A stretch of DNA of 64,000 nt, taken from Saccharothrix algeriensis. GTDB taxonomy: Bacteria; Actinomycetota; Actinomycetes; Mycobacteriales; Pseudonocardiaceae. This document shows, piece after piece, positions 16,989-25,997 of the stretch. The translations under genes were made by a program, and so were the position numbers. The notes beneath the pieces were generated by a model. It made no database searches. It was not told where the DNA came from and saw nothing but the letters and a program-made list of their open reading frames with translations. Each line of letters opens with the position of its first letter. Position 1 is the stretch's first letter. Where the stretch lies: NCBI RefSeq assembly GCF_016907655.1, contig NZ_JAFBCL010000001.1:1612001-1676000 (forward strand), in the 5' to 3' direction.

Positions 16989-17369
16989 CTAGTGCCCCGG
17001 CGGCAGCACCAGCGTGCGCAGGAGGTGCTCCAGGGACGCCTCCGGGTCGTCGGTCAGGCCGGTGTGCGCGGGCGAGGTCTGGATCACGGTGCTGCGCGGC
17101 GCGGTCAGCCAGCGGAACCGCCGGCCGGGCGTGGTCGCGGCCACCGGGCCGGCCTTCGGGTCGCCGTCGCAGGACACCCCCAGGTGCGCCAGGTGCGCCC
17201 GGAGCAGTTCGACGTCCGCGGACGGGTCGAGCGCGCGCAGGCGGTGCTCGTCGACGTGCACGCGCGCGCCGAGGTAGTCCAGCGGAGCGCAGTAGACGAG
17301 CACGCCGACGTTGACGAACTCACCCCGCTCCGGCCTGGGCACGGCGCGCAGCAGCGCGTACTCAAACAC
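16989..17369 (-). CDS. DUF3037 family protein
   Basis: A 126-residue protein with the family opening FEYALLRAVPRPERGEFVNVGVLVY. DUF3037 genes commonly sit beside HipA-like kinase genes, as here: its GTG at 17369 overlaps the end of the HipA-like gene by 8 bp, so the two are translationally coupled. Biochemical role unknown; a regulator or partner of the kinase is plausible. Confidence 0.8.
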   Translation of the reverse strand: MFEYALLRAVPRPERGEFVNVGVLVYCAPLDYLGARVHVDEHRLRALDPSADVELLRAHLAHLGVSCDGDPKAGPVAATTPGRRFRWLTAPRSTVIQTSPAHTGLTDDPEASLEHLLRTLVLPPGH

Positions 17370-18168
17370 GTGCGGCACGGGCGGCCTCCAGGGCGTCCAC
17401 CCAGGCGCGCGGCTGGGCGAGGCGGGTCGCGAAGAACTGCTCATAGGCTGCGCGAACCTTATCGGGCGTGCCGAAGACCTCGTCCTGGGCGAGCCACTCG
17501 TCGGGCGCCAGCGCCAGGACCTCGCGGACCAGCTCGGGCGTCACGCGCGCGGACAGCTCCGCGTCGACCTCGGCCAGCGGCCCGGCGAAGGGCGTCATCA
17601 GGTGGTCGGCGGCGTCGAAGCGGTAGGTCGCGGCCGGGAAGCGGTCGGGTCGCCACGAGTGGTGGAAGTACAGCGAGGCGCCGTGGTCGATCAGCCACAG
17701 CTCGCGGTGCCACAGCAGGGTGTTGGGGTTGCGCCAGCTGCGGTCGACGTTGAGCGTCAGGGCGTCCAGCCACAGCAGGCGCGCCGCCGTCTCCGCGGAC
17801 GGCTCGCGCACCACCGGGTTGTAGTCGAACGAGCCGGGCAGGTAGTCCAGGCCCAGGTTGACGCCGCCGCTGGCGCGCAGCAGCTCCTGCACCTCCTGGT
17901 CGGGCTCGGCGGAGGCCAGCTGCGGGTCCAGGTCGACCAGGACGATCTCGGGCACGCGGAAGCCCAGCCGCCGGGCCAGCTCGCCGACCACCACCTCGGC
18001 GATCAGCGCCTTCACGCCCTGGCCCGCGCCGCGGAACTTCAGCACGTACATGCCGAGGTCGTCGGCCTCGACCAGGCCGGGCAGGGAGCCGCCCTCCCGG
18101 AAGGGCGTGACGTAGCGGGTGGCGGCGACCGTGCGCAGCCCGTTCGTGGCGTTCACGCCCGGCATCAT
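17362..18168 (-). CDS. HipA-like kinase family protein
   Basis: A 268-residue protein resembling the compact HipA-family kinases: YVLKFRGAGQGVKALIAEVV (ATP-binding lysine region), LDALTLNVDRSWRNPNTLLW (catalytic loop with Asp and Asn) and LIDHGASLYFHH (metal-binding DHG). Unlike HipBA, there is no HipB antitoxin; the partner is DUF3037. Whether it is a toxin or a housekeeping kinase is open. Start ATG 18168 or the adjacent ATG 18165. Confidence 0.7.
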   Translation of the reverse strand: MMPGVNATNGLRTVAATRYVTPFREGGSLPGLVEADDLGMYVLKFRGAGQGVKALIAEVVVGELARRLGFRVPEIVLVDLDPQLASAEPDQEVQELLRASGGVNLGLDYLPGSFDYNPVVREPSAETAARLLWLDALTLNVDRSWRNPNTLLWHRELWLIDHGASLYFHHSWRPDRFPAATYRFDAADHLMTPFAGPLAEVDAELSARVTPELVREVLALAPDEWLAQDEVFGTPDKVRAAYEQFFATRLAQPRAWVDALEAARAARV

Positions 18169-18330
18169 CGTCGGTCGCGGGCCACCGGCGCCAACCGGTT
18201 GACGCCCGCGCGCGGCGCGGCGGGCGGACCCGCGGGCGGGCCGGGCCCGCGGAGCGTTGCGCGCCAGGGGTTTCCGAGCCCGGGGCCCGCGGGGCCGCCC
18301 GCGCCGGAACTTCCCGCCGCGGGGTTTCCC

Positions 18331-18382
18331 GCAGCGGGTTGCTGCAGCGGGTTGCTGCAGCGGGTTGCTGCAGCGGGGTTCC
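18331..18382. repeat. 13-bp tandem repeat, four units
   Basis: Three exact copies of GCAGCGGGTTGCT (18331-18369) plus a diverged fourth (GCAGCGGGGTTCC). GGGTTTCCCGC flanks both sides (near 18322 and 18388). It lies 3' of the SGNH hydrolase gene and 5' of the HipA-like gene. Confidence 0.8.
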
Positions 18383-18398
18383 TGCCGGGGGTTTCCCG

Positions 18399-19133
18399 CT
18401 ACGGGGCCGCCCGCGTCAGGGCAGGCAGGTAGCCGAGGCGGTGGCCGTCGGAGTTGGGGTGGTAGGAGTCGCTGATCGTGAGGGACAGGTCGTTGATCCA
18501 CGGGTCGTCGGAGCACACGCCGTGCCCCTCGAAGGCGTCGCGGACGTCGGCGAACCCGAAGCCGGCCGCTTCGGCGCGGGCGCGCACCACCTCGTTGAGC
18601 ACGTCGGCGGCCCGGTTGAGCGCCGCCCGCTTGTCCACGCTGAGCGAGCAACCGCCGCGCGGCGCGAACAGGCGGGGGTAGCCCAGCACGACGACCGGCG
18701 CGGACGTGCGCTCCCGCACCCGCGCGTTCAGCTCGTCGAGCCGCTCGGGCAGCTCCTCGCGCAGGAACCGCTCGGCGCCGGCGACCCGGCGCTCGCACGC
18801 CTCATCGCCGCGCAGCACGCACGCGGTCAGCACGTCGGTGAACCCGGCGTCGTTGCCGCCCACCGTCAGCGTGACCAGCGAGGTCTCCGGGGTGATCCGC
18901 TCGACCTGCTCCTCGACCTCCTCCGTGGTCGCGCCGCCGCAGGCCGCGAAGACCAGCTCCAGCCCCTTCGCCGAGGCGTACAGCGCAGGGTGGGCGTTGG
19001 CGGTGCGCCCGCAGTCCTCGCGGTGCGCGCCGACCCCCGCCGCGTAGGAGTCGCCCAAGGCGACGTACTCGGGCGCGACGGGGGCCGGTGCGGGCGTCAG
19101 GGCGGCCACCAGCAGTGCGGGCAGGATGTTCAT
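18399..19133 (-). CDS. Secreted SGNH/GDSL hydrolase
   Basis: A 244-residue esterase/lipase-type enzyme. A short hydrophobic signal sequence (residues 1-18) precedes the SGNH blocks: G27-D28-S29 (nucleophile S29), G93-N94 (GGND), and D222/H225 in DSYHPNSDGH. Cysteines in pairs fit an extracytoplasmic enzyme. Close in style to Streptomyces-type SGNH lipases; the substrate is unknown. Confidence 0.85.
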   Translation of the reverse strand: MNILPALLVAALTPAPAPVAPEYVALGDSYAAGVGAHREDCGRTANAHPALYASAKGLELVFAACGGATTEEVEEQVERITPETSLVTLTVGGNDAGFTDVLTACVLRGDEACERRVAGAERFLREELPERLDELNARVRERTSAPVVVLGYPRLFAPRGGCSLSVDKRAALNRAADVLNEVVRARAEAAGFGFADVRDAFEGHGVCSDDPWINDLSLTISDSYHPNSDGHRLGYLPALTRAAP

Positions 19134-19179
19134 GCACCGGAGTTACCACTGTGGACGGTCCCGCGCCCGCGGTGTGCCC

Positions 19180-20286
19180 CTATAGGGCGACGCACACCGG
19201 GATCGGCGCCGGGAACGTGCTGGTGAGCTTCAACCGCCCGGTCGCGCGGTCCACCGCGAACGTCGTCACCGTGTTGGAGTTCTGGTTCGACGCGAACAGC
19301 AGGCCGCCGGTCGGGTCCAGGGCGATGTGCCGGGGGAAGTCGCCGCCGACCGGGGTGGCCTCCAGCAGCCGCAGCGACGCGCCGCCGTCCTCGACGGCGA
19401 ACACCGCCACGCTGTCGTGGCCCCGGTTGGACAGGTACACGAACCGGCCGTCGGCCGAGACGACGACCTCGGCCGGGTAGTTGCGCGGGGTCGTGGGCGC
19501 GCCCGCGGGCAGGGTGTCGAACTTCCGGCCCGGGGTGAGCGCACCGCGCTCGTAGGAGGCGACCACGACCGTGGAGTCCAGCTCGTTCGCGATGTAGGCG
19601 TGCCGACCGGACGGGTGGAACGCCAGGTGCCGCGGCCCGGCGCCGGGGTGCAGCCGGGCGGTGGACACGCGGGTCAGCCTGCCGCCGTCGAGCCGGTAGC
19701 CGAACACCGCGTCCGCGCCCAGGTCGACGGCGTGCACGAACGCGCCGGCCGGGTCGACGACCACCTGGTGCGCGTGCGGGCCGTCCTGCCGGTCCGGGTC
19801 GGGGCCGGAACCCTTGTGCCGCACCAGGTCCGTGCGCGGGCCCAGGCCGCCGTCGGGGCGCACCGGGTGCACCGACACGCTGCCCGAGCTGTAGTTCGCG
19901 GCCAGCACGTGCCCGCGGTGCAGCACCAGGTGGCACGGGTCCGCTCCCCCGGTGCTCTGCACGTTGAGCACCTTCGGCACGCCGTCGGCGCCCACGGCGA
20001 GCGCGGTGACCGTGCCCTTCGACTGCTCGTTGACCGCGTAGACCCGACGGCCCGCGTTGATCACGAACGACGGGTTCGGCACGCCCGCCACCACCCCGGT
20101 CGACCGCAGCCGGCCGGTGGCCGCGTCGTAGGACGCCAGCCCCAGACCCGTGCCACCGCCCGACCAGGTCGTGTAGGTGCCCAGGTAGACCCGGACCTCC
20201 GCGCGCGCCCCGGCGACACCCTCGGTCATCAGCAACCCCGCTCCAACGCCCACGGCCCCCAGGAACCGCCGCCTGTCCACTGTCAC
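19180..20286 (-). CDS. Lactonase family beta-propeller protein, Tat-exported
   Basis: A 368-residue protein with an N-terminal twin-arginine signal (VDRRRFLGAVGVGAGLL) and a seven-bladed propeller of the 6-phosphogluconolactonase/lactonase-like family: YLGTYT start, HAHQVVVDP, GAGPRHLAFHPSGRHAYIANE and GDFPRHIALDP blades. The Tat export makes a cytosolic Pgl role unlikely; a secreted lactonase or binding protein is more plausible. GTG at 20286 follows GGAGGT by 5 nt. Confidence 0.8.
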   Translation of the reverse strand: MTVDRRRFLGAVGVGAGLLMTEGVAGARAEVRVYLGTYTTWSGGGTGLGLASYDAATGRLRSTGVVAGVPNPSFVINAGRRVYAVNEQSKGTVTALAVGADGVPKVLNVQSTGGADPCHLVLHRGHVLAANYSSGSVSVHPVRPDGGLGPRTDLVRHKGSGPDPDRQDGPHAHQVVVDPAGAFVHAVDLGADAVFGYRLDGGRLTRVSTARLHPGAGPRHLAFHPSGRHAYIANELDSTVVVASYERGALTPGRKFDTLPAGAPTTPRNYPAEVVVSADGRFVYLSNRGHDSVAVFAVEDGGASLRLLEATPVGGDFPRHIALDPTGGLLFASNQNSNTVTTFAVDRATGRLKLTSTFPAPIPVCVAL

Positions 20287-20374
20287 GTCAGACCTCCGCT
20301 CCACCTTGCCCGCGGCGGTTCCCACAGTGGACTAGACCACTCCGGGAGGGCAATAGGTGCAATGAAGATTGCGC

Positions 20375-21280
20375 TCAGCGCAACGGGTCGGCCTCCCGGA
20401 GACGAGCCAATTCGACCAGTGGATCGTACGAGGGCTCGGGGAAGGTCGGCGCCATCTGCTCCAGCGCCTCCCGCAGCAGCTGGGCGACGGCCCAGTTCCG
20501 GTACCACTTGCGGTCCGACGGGATGGCGTACCAGGGCGCGACCGTCGTCGAGCAGCGCACCAGCGCGTCCTGGTAGGCCGCCTGGTACTCGGTGAACCTC
20601 GCCCGCACCGCCAGGTCGTGCGGGTCGTACTTCCACCGCTTCGCCGGGTTCTCCAGCCGCGCGACCAGGCGCTCCTTCTGCCGCTCCGGCGAGATGTGCA
20701 GGAAGCACTTGACGATCGTCACGCCGCTCGCGGCCAGCTCCGCCTCGAACTCGTTGATCAGCCGGTACCGGCGGCGCCACTCGGCGGCGGGCACCAGCCC
20801 GTCCACCCGCGCGACCAGCACGTCCTCGTAGTGCGAGCGGTCGAACACGCCGATGCGGCCCGGCGCGGGCACCTGCCTGCGGACGCGCCACAGGAAGTCG
20901 CGCCGCAGCTCGGCGGCGGTCGGCTTCTTGAACGAGGCGATGTGCAGGCCCTGCGGGTTCACCAGGCCGGCGACGTGCCGGATCGTGCCGCCCTTGCCGG
21001 AGGTGTCCAGGCCCTGCAGCACCAGCAGCGCCCGCCGCCGCCCGCCGCCGGTCCCCTCGGCGTAGAGGGTCTCCTGCAGCACGTCCAGCGCCGCGCCCAC
21101 CTCGCGCACCCGCTCGGCGGCGGCGACCTTGGACCGGGGCCCGACGGGCGTGGCGGCCGGGTCGAGCGCGGCCAGGTCGAAGTCCTCCGGGACCACCCGG
21201 AAGGCGTCGGCGGCCGAACGGGGCCGGGCCGCCTTCCCGGCCGCGGACCTCTTCGCCGTGGTAGCGGTCTTCTTCGCCAT
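20375..21280 (-). CDS. ppk2: PPK2 family polyphosphate kinase
   Basis: A 301-residue cytoplasmic kinase that moves phosphate between polyphosphate and nucleotides. The basic Lys/Ala tail (1-20) precedes the kinase core: Walker A GLDTSGKGG at 90-98, FDRSHYEDVLV (Walker B/lid region) and the RWKYDPHDL block. Single-domain class; direction of catalysis cannot be read from sequence. Its final codons and stop form TTGCGC-TGA-GCGCAA, a perfect 6-bp inverted repeat. Confidence 0.85.
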   Translation of the reverse strand: MAKKTATTAKRSAAGKAARPRSAADAFRVVPEDFDLAALDPAATPVGPRSKVAAAERVREVGAALDVLQETLYAEGTGGGRRRALLVLQGLDTSGKGGTIRHVAGLVNPQGLHIASFKKPTAAELRRDFLWRVRRQVPAPGRIGVFDRSHYEDVLVARVDGLVPAAEWRRRYRLINEFEAELAASGVTIVKCFLHISPERQKERLVARLENPAKRWKYDPHDLAVRARFTEYQAAYQDALVRCSTTVAPWYAIPSDRKWYRNWAVAQLLREALEQMAPTFPEPSYDPLVELARLREADPLR

Positions 21281-21317
21281 CGTCGGACTCTAACCGCGCG
21301 ATCTTCGCCCCGCCGGG

Positions 21318-21376
21318 TGCGCAACACTTCGCCGCTCAGACGTCGAACTGCGCAACGATTACACCTGATGCGCAAC
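21318..21376. repeat. Three TGCGCAAC motifs upstream of rocD
   Basis: TGCGCAAC occurs at 21318, 21349 and 21369 in the region between ppk2 and rocD. TTGCGCAA-like motifs are typical of Lrp/AsnC-family operators, which often control ornithine/arginine metabolism. Regulator not encoded in the window. Confidence 0.5.
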
Positions 21377-21409
21377 GCTCCACGGATGAAATCGCCAGCC
21401 TGACCCCTC

Positions 21410-21415
21410 TAGCCT
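21410..21415 (+). promoter_or_regulatory. -10 element TAGCCT of a leaderless rocD promoter
   Basis: TAGCCT ends 6 nt before the rocD ATG at 21422, which would place the transcription start at the start codon. No Shine-Dalgarno sequence is present. Confidence 0.5.
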
Positions 21416-21421
21416 GGTGAC

Positions 21422-22639
21422 ATGACCGCCATCGCCGCACCGGCCACCGCGCAGTTCATCGCGCTCGACGACCAGTGGAGCACGCACAACTACCACCCGC
21501 TGCCGGTCGTGATCTCCCACGGCGAGGGCGCCTGGGTGACCGACGTCGAGGGGCGCCGCTACCTGGACTTCCTGTCCGGCTACTCGTCCCTCAACTTCGG
21601 GCACCGGCACCCCGACCTGGTGGCCGCCGCGGTGGAGCAGCTCGGCCGCGTCACGCTGACCAGCCGCGCGTTCCACCACGACCAGTTCGGCCTGTTCTGC
21701 CGCGAGCTGGCCGAGCTGACCGGCACCGAGATGGTGCTCGCGATGAACTCCGGCGCCGAGGCCGTCGAATCGGCCATCAAGGTCGCCCGCAAGTGGGCCT
21801 ACCGGGTGAAGGGCGTGCCGGAGGGCGCGGCGGAGATCGTCGTCGCCGGCTCCAACTTCCACGGCCGCACCACCACGATCGTGTCGTTCTCCACCGACAG
21901 CACCGCGCGCGCGGACTTCGGGCCGTTCACCCCCGGCTTCCGGGCGGTCAAGTACGGCGACCTGGACGCGCTGGCGGACGCGATCACCGACCGCACCGCC
22001 GCCGTGCTGATCGAGCCCATCCAGGGCGAGGCCGGCGTCGTCGTGCCGCCGGCCGGCTACCTCGCGGGCATCCGCGCGCTGTGCGACGAGCGCGGCGCGC
22101 TGCTGATCGCCGACGAGATCCAGTCCGGCCTGGGCCGCACCGGTGACCTGCTGGCGCTGGACCACGAGGGCGTGCGGGCCGACCTGTACACGCTGGGCAA
22201 GGCGCTGGGCGGCGGCATCCTGCCGGTCTCGGCGGTGGTGGGCAGCCGGGCGGTGCTGGGCGTGCTCAAGCCCGGCGAGCACGGCTCGACCTTCGGCGGC
22301 AACCCGCTGGCGTGCGCCGTGGGCCGCGCGGTGGTGCGGCTGCTGGCCACCGGCGAGTTCCAGCAGCGGTCGCGCGAGCTGGGCGGCCGGATGCACGCCC
22401 GGCTGGGCGAGCTGGTCGGGCGGGGCGTCGCCGAGGTGCGCGGGCGCGGGCTGTGGGCGGGCGTGGAGATCGCGCCCGGCGGGCCGCGCGGGCGCGAGGC
22501 GTCCGAGGCGCTGGTGCAGCGGGGCGTGCTGTGCAAGGAGACCCAGGACACCACGCTCCGCGTCGCGCCGCCCCTGGTGGTCACCGAGGAGGAGCTGGAC
22601 CGGGGCGTCGACGCCATCGCCGAGGTGCTGACGCGCTGA
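21422..22639 (+). CDS. rocD: Ornithine--oxo-acid transaminase
   Basis: A 405-residue class III PLP aminotransferase converting ornithine and 2-oxoglutarate to glutamate semialdehyde and glutamate. PLP sites are visible: NSGAEAVESAIK (110-120), the DEIQSGLGRTG block with D231, and Schiff-base lysine K260 in LYTLGKALGGG. The HNYHPLPVV start is typical of ornithine aminotransferases. The start has no ribosome-binding site but a TAGCCT -10 at 21410, suggesting a leaderless message, and three possible Lrp-type sites upstream. Confidence 0.85.
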   Translation: MTAIAAPATAQFIALDDQWSTHNYHPLPVVISHGEGAWVTDVEGRRYLDFLSGYSSLNFGHRHPDLVAAAVEQLGRVTLTSRAFHHDQFGLFCRELAELTGTEMVLAMNSGAEAVESAIKVARKWAYRVKGVPEGAAEIVVAGSNFHGRTTTIVSFSTDSTARADFGPFTPGFRAVKYGDLDALADAITDRTAAVLIEPIQGEAGVVVPPAGYLAGIRALCDERGALLIADEIQSGLGRTGDLLALDHEGVRADLYTLGKALGGGILPVSAVVGSRAVLGVLKPGEHGSTFGGNPLACAVGRAVVRLLATGEFQQRSRELGGRMHARLGELVGRGVAEVRGRGLWAGVEIAPGGPRGREASEALVQRGVLCKETQDTTLRVAPPLVVTEEELDRGVDAIAEVLTR

Positions 22640-22801
22640 CGCGGCGGTCGCGGTCGCGGCGGTCGCGGCGGGCACGCTCCGCGACCGCCCGGACGCGGTG
22701 GGCGCGGGGCGTGCCCGCTTTGCACGGTGAGCCCGATTCCGCAGGTCACGACTGGTGCGCGTGGGAGGTGTCCGGCGGCTCCCGCGTGCTACATCTCCGG
22801 T

Positions 22802-24175
22802 ATGGGTGAACAGAGGCGGGCCGAGGCGGCTGTCGCGTTGGGACGCTGGACCGAGCCGGAAGAGGTGCTGGCGCGGGGGCGCGCGCTGCGCGACGCGGTC
22901 CCGCACGGGGCGCACCGGGCGATGGCGCTCGCGCCCGACCGCCCGTCGGTGGTGCGGTACGTGGAAGCCTCGAACGCCGGGCGGCTGCCCGCGCTGGCGC
23001 CGCTGCGCGTCGGTCGGATGGCGGCGTCGCCGTTCGCGTTCTTCCGGGGCAGCGCGGGGCTGATGGCGGGCGACCTGGCGGTGGGGCCGCGCAGCGGGCT
23101 GGACGCCCAGCTGTGCGGCGACGCCCACGCCGCGAACTTCGGCCTCTACGGCACGCCCGAGGGCCGGATCGTGATGGACATCAACGACTTCGACGAGACG
23201 CTGCCCGGACCGTGGGAGTGGGACCTCAAGCGGCTGGCCACGTCGCTCGTCCTCGCCGGCCGCGAGGGCGGCGTGTCGGAGAGGGGCTGCCGCGACGCGG
23301 CGTCGGACGCGGTGCGGGCCTACCGCGGCGCGGCGCGGCACCTGGCCGAGCTGCCGTTCCTGGAGTCGTGGAGCGCGCTGGGCGACGAGTCGGTGCTGAG
23401 CCGGTCCCAGGCCGACGACCTGCTCGACGAGTTCAGCAAGGCCGCGTCCAAGGCGCGCAAGAACACCAGCGCGAAGGTCGCCGCCAAGTGGACCCGGCGG
23501 GAGGGCGAGCACTGGCGCTTCATCGCCGACCCGCCCGTGCTGACCCGGATCCCGGACGCCGAGGCGCAGTCCGTCGTGGACGCCCTTCCATCCTATGTGG
23601 ACACCCTGCGCGAGTCGCGCTACGACCTGATCATGCGCTACGGCGTGTCCGACGTGGCGTTCCGCGTGGTCGGCACGGGCAGCGTCGGCCTGCGCAACTA
23701 CCTGGTCCTGTTGCACGGCAACGGGGACGAGGCGTTGGTCCTGCAGGTGAAGGAGGCCAGGCGGTCGGCGCTGGCCCCGTTCCTGGACGTGCCGGACGCC
23801 AAGCACGAGGGCAAGCGGGTCGTGCACGGCGCGCGGCTCGTGCAGGCCGAGACCGACATCCTGCTGGGGTGGACGACCATCGGGGAGCGCCACTTCATCG
23901 TCCGCCAGTTCCGCAACCGCAAGGGCGGGATCGACGCGACCACGCTCAAGCGGAACGACCTGGACGACTACGGCCGGTTCGCGGGCGCGCTGCTGGCGCG
24001 GGCGCACTCGCGGTCGGTCGACCCGCGGTTGCTGGCGGGGTACTGCGCGGGCGGGGACGAGCTGGACGAGGCGTTCACCCGGTACGCGGTGGACTACGCC
24101 GACCGCACGACGGCCGACCACGAGGAGGTGGTCAAGGCGGTGAAGGCCGGGCGGTTGCCCGCGGACCCGGCTTAG
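22802..24175 (+). CDS. DUF2252 family protein
   Basis: A 457-residue soluble protein with the DUF2252 signatures FFRGSAGLMAGDL, CGDAHAANFGLY, DINDFDETLPGPWEWDLKRL and a C-terminal ARAHSRS. These blocks resemble aminoglycoside-phosphotransferase/kinase folds, but activity is unproven. ATG at 22802 is chosen over upstream in-frame codons because conserved similarity begins here; TACATC at about 22789 could be a leaderless -10. Confidence 0.8.
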   Translation: MGEQRRAEAAVALGRWTEPEEVLARGRALRDAVPHGAHRAMALAPDRPSVVRYVEASNAGRLPALAPLRVGRMAASPFAFFRGSAGLMAGDLAVGPRSGLDAQLCGDAHAANFGLYGTPEGRIVMDINDFDETLPGPWEWDLKRLATSLVLAGREGGVSERGCRDAASDAVRAYRGAARHLAELPFLESWSALGDESVLSRSQADDLLDEFSKAASKARKNTSAKVAAKWTRREGEHWRFIADPPVLTRIPDAEAQSVVDALPSYVDTLRESRYDLIMRYGVSDVAFRVVGTGSVGLRNYLVLLHGNGDEALVLQVKEARRSALAPFLDVPDAKHEGKRVVHGARLVQAETDILLGWTTIGERHFIVRQFRNRKGGIDATTLKRNDLDDYGRFAGALLARAHSRSVDPRLLAGYCAGGDELDEAFTRYAVDYADRTTADHEEVVKAVKAGRLPADPA

Positions 24176-24196
24176 GGGCGGGCGGCGGGAGGCGCG

Positions 24197-25825
24197 TCAG
24201 CGCACCCGGTCCACCCGCTGTTCGTCCCAGACCGGTTCGGGCACCTCGACCACCTCGCCGTCCGACCGGAACAGCAGGAAGCGGTCGAAGGCGCGGGCGA
24301 ACCAGCGGTCGTGGGTGACCGCCACCACGGTGCCGGTGAAGCTCGACAGGGCGTCCTGCAGCGCTTCCGCCGAGTTCAGGTCGAGGTTGTCGGTCGGCTC
24401 GTCGAGCAGCAGCAGCGTCGCGCCGGACAGCTCCAGCAGCAGCACCTGGAACCGGGCCTGCTGGCCGCCCGATAGCGACTCGAACCGCTGGTCGCCGGAG
24501 CGCGCCAGGCCGTACCGGTCGAGGGCCGCCATCGCCGCGCCGCGGTCGCGGCCCGCCCGGCCGTCGTCGCCGTGCCACAGGAGGTCCACCAGCGTGCGGC
24601 CGATCCACTCCGGGTGCTGGTGGGTCTGCGCGAACAGGCCCGGCACGACCCGCGCGCCCAGCCGCCACGCCCCGGTGTGCGCGACGTCGCCGCCGCCGAG
24701 CAGCCGCAGGAAGTGGCTCTTGCCCGACCCGTTGGAGCCGAGCACGGCCACCCGGTCGCCGAAGAAGATCTCCGCGTCGAACGGCTTCATCAGGCCGGTC
24801 AGCCCCAGCCCGGCGCAGGTGATCGCGCGCAGCCCGGTCCGGCCGCCGCGCAGCCGCGGCGCCACCCGCTCCTCGGTCGGCAGCTCCGGCGGCGGGCCGG
24901 CCGCCTCGAACCGCTCCAGCCGCGACCGCGTCGCCCGGTACTTCGCGGCGACGGCCTCGCTGGTCTTCGCCTGCACCTGCAGGGTGCGGACCAGCTCCCG
25001 GAGCCGCTCGTGCTCCTCGTCCCAGCGGCGGTGCAGCTCGGCCAGCCGCTCGACGCGCGCGGCGCGGGCGGCGTGCCAGGTGCCGAACGACCCGGTGTGC
25101 GTCCACGCCGAGTGCGCCTCCACGGTGACCACGTGCGTCGCGGCGACGGCGAGCAGCTCGCGGTCGTGGCTGACCAGCAGCACGCCCTTGTCGGTCTCGG
25201 CGAGCCGCTGCTCCAGCCACCGCTTGCCCGGCACGTCCAGGTAGTTGTCCGGCTCGTCGAGCAGCAGCACCTGCTCGGGCCCGCGCAGCAGCGCCTCCAG
25301 CACCAGCCGCTTCTGCTCGCCGCCGGACAGCGTGCGCACCTCGCGGAACCGGGCCCGGTCGAACGGCACGCCCAGCGCCGCCACCGTCACCGTGTCCCAC
25401 AGCACCTCGGCTTCGTAGCCGCCGGCCTCGCCCCAGTCGGCCAGCGCGCCGGCGTAGCGCAGCTGGGTCGGCTCGTCGTCGGTCCCCATCAGCGCCAGCT
25501 CGGCCGCGTCCAGCTCCCGCGCCGCGTCCCGCAGCGGCTTCGGCGACGCGGCCAGCAGCAGGTCCCGCACCGTGCTCGAATCCCGCACCGACCCGACGAA
25601 CTGCGGCATCACGCCCAGCCCGCCCTGGACCCGCACGCCGCCGGCGGCGGGCGCCAGCTCGCCGGACAGGATGCGCAGCAGGGTCGTCTTGCCCACGCCG
25701 TTCGCGCCGACCAGCGCGACCACCGAGCCCTGGCCGACCTTGAACGACACGTCGCGGAACAGCTCGCGGCCGTCGGGCAGGCGGAAGGCGAGGCCGTTCG
25801 CGTCGAGGAATCCCACACCGCGCAT
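24197..25825 (-). CDS. ABC-F type ATPase (two nucleotide-binding domains)
   Basis: A 542-residue soluble protein with two ABC domains and no membrane segments. NBD1 has GANGVGKTT (Walker A), LSGGEQKR and LLLDEPDNYLD; NBD2 has GSNGSGKS, LSGGQQARF and LLLDEPTDNLD. A charged linker (about residues 255-310) joins them. ABC-F proteins act on the ribosome, either as translation factors or as antibiotic-resistance proteins; the linker sequence does not let me say which. It converges on the DUF2252 gene. Confidence 0.85.
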   Translation of the reverse strand: MRGVGFLDANGLAFRLPDGRELFRDVSFKVGQGSVVALVGANGVGKTTLLRILSGELAPAAGGVRVQGGLGVMPQFVGSVRDSSTVRDLLLAASPKPLRDAARELDAAELALMGTDDEPTQLRYAGALADWGEAGGYEAEVLWDTVTVAALGVPFDRARFREVRTLSGGEQKRLVLEALLRGPEQVLLLDEPDNYLDVPGKRWLEQRLAETDKGVLLVSHDRELLAVAATHVVTVEAHSAWTHTGSFGTWHAARAARVERLAELHRRWDEEHERLRELVRTLQVQAKTSEAVAAKYRATRSRLERFEAAGPPPELPTEERVAPRLRGGRTGLRAITCAGLGLTGLMKPFDAEIFFGDRVAVLGSNGSGKSHFLRLLGGGDVAHTGAWRLGARVVPGLFAQTHQHPEWIGRTLVDLLWHGDDGRAGRDRGAAMAALDRYGLARSGDQRFESLSGGQQARFQVLLLELSGATLLLLDEPTDNLDLNSAEALQDALSSFTGTVVAVTHDRWFARAFDRFLLFRSDGEVVEVPEPVWDEQRVDRVR

Positions 25826-25929
25826 CGTCGCCGGTCACGGCCCGCGGGGCCACCGAGTTTCGCGTGCTCGCGCCTGGCCGTGCGGACGGCCGGTGGCGGC
25901 GGAGGTCGGGGTGGCGCCCACCAGGGGGC

Positions 25930-25997
25930 GGGCTCGGCGCAGGACGGGGCTCGACGCGGGATCGGGCTCGGCGCGGGGTCGGGCTCAGCGCAGGGTG
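25930..25997. repeat. 17-bp tandem repeat, four units, spanning a stop codon
   Basis: Units at 25930, 25947, 25964 and 25981 follow the pattern GGGCTCGGCGCGGGGTC with few changes. The last unit contains the stop codon of the DUF3040 gene (25985-25987), so the array looks like serial duplication of that gene's 3' end into the intergenic space. Confidence 0.7.

Noticed and set aside
18331..18382. CRISPR-like array
   Set aside because: Units are directly adjacent with no spacers and no cas genes occur in the window.
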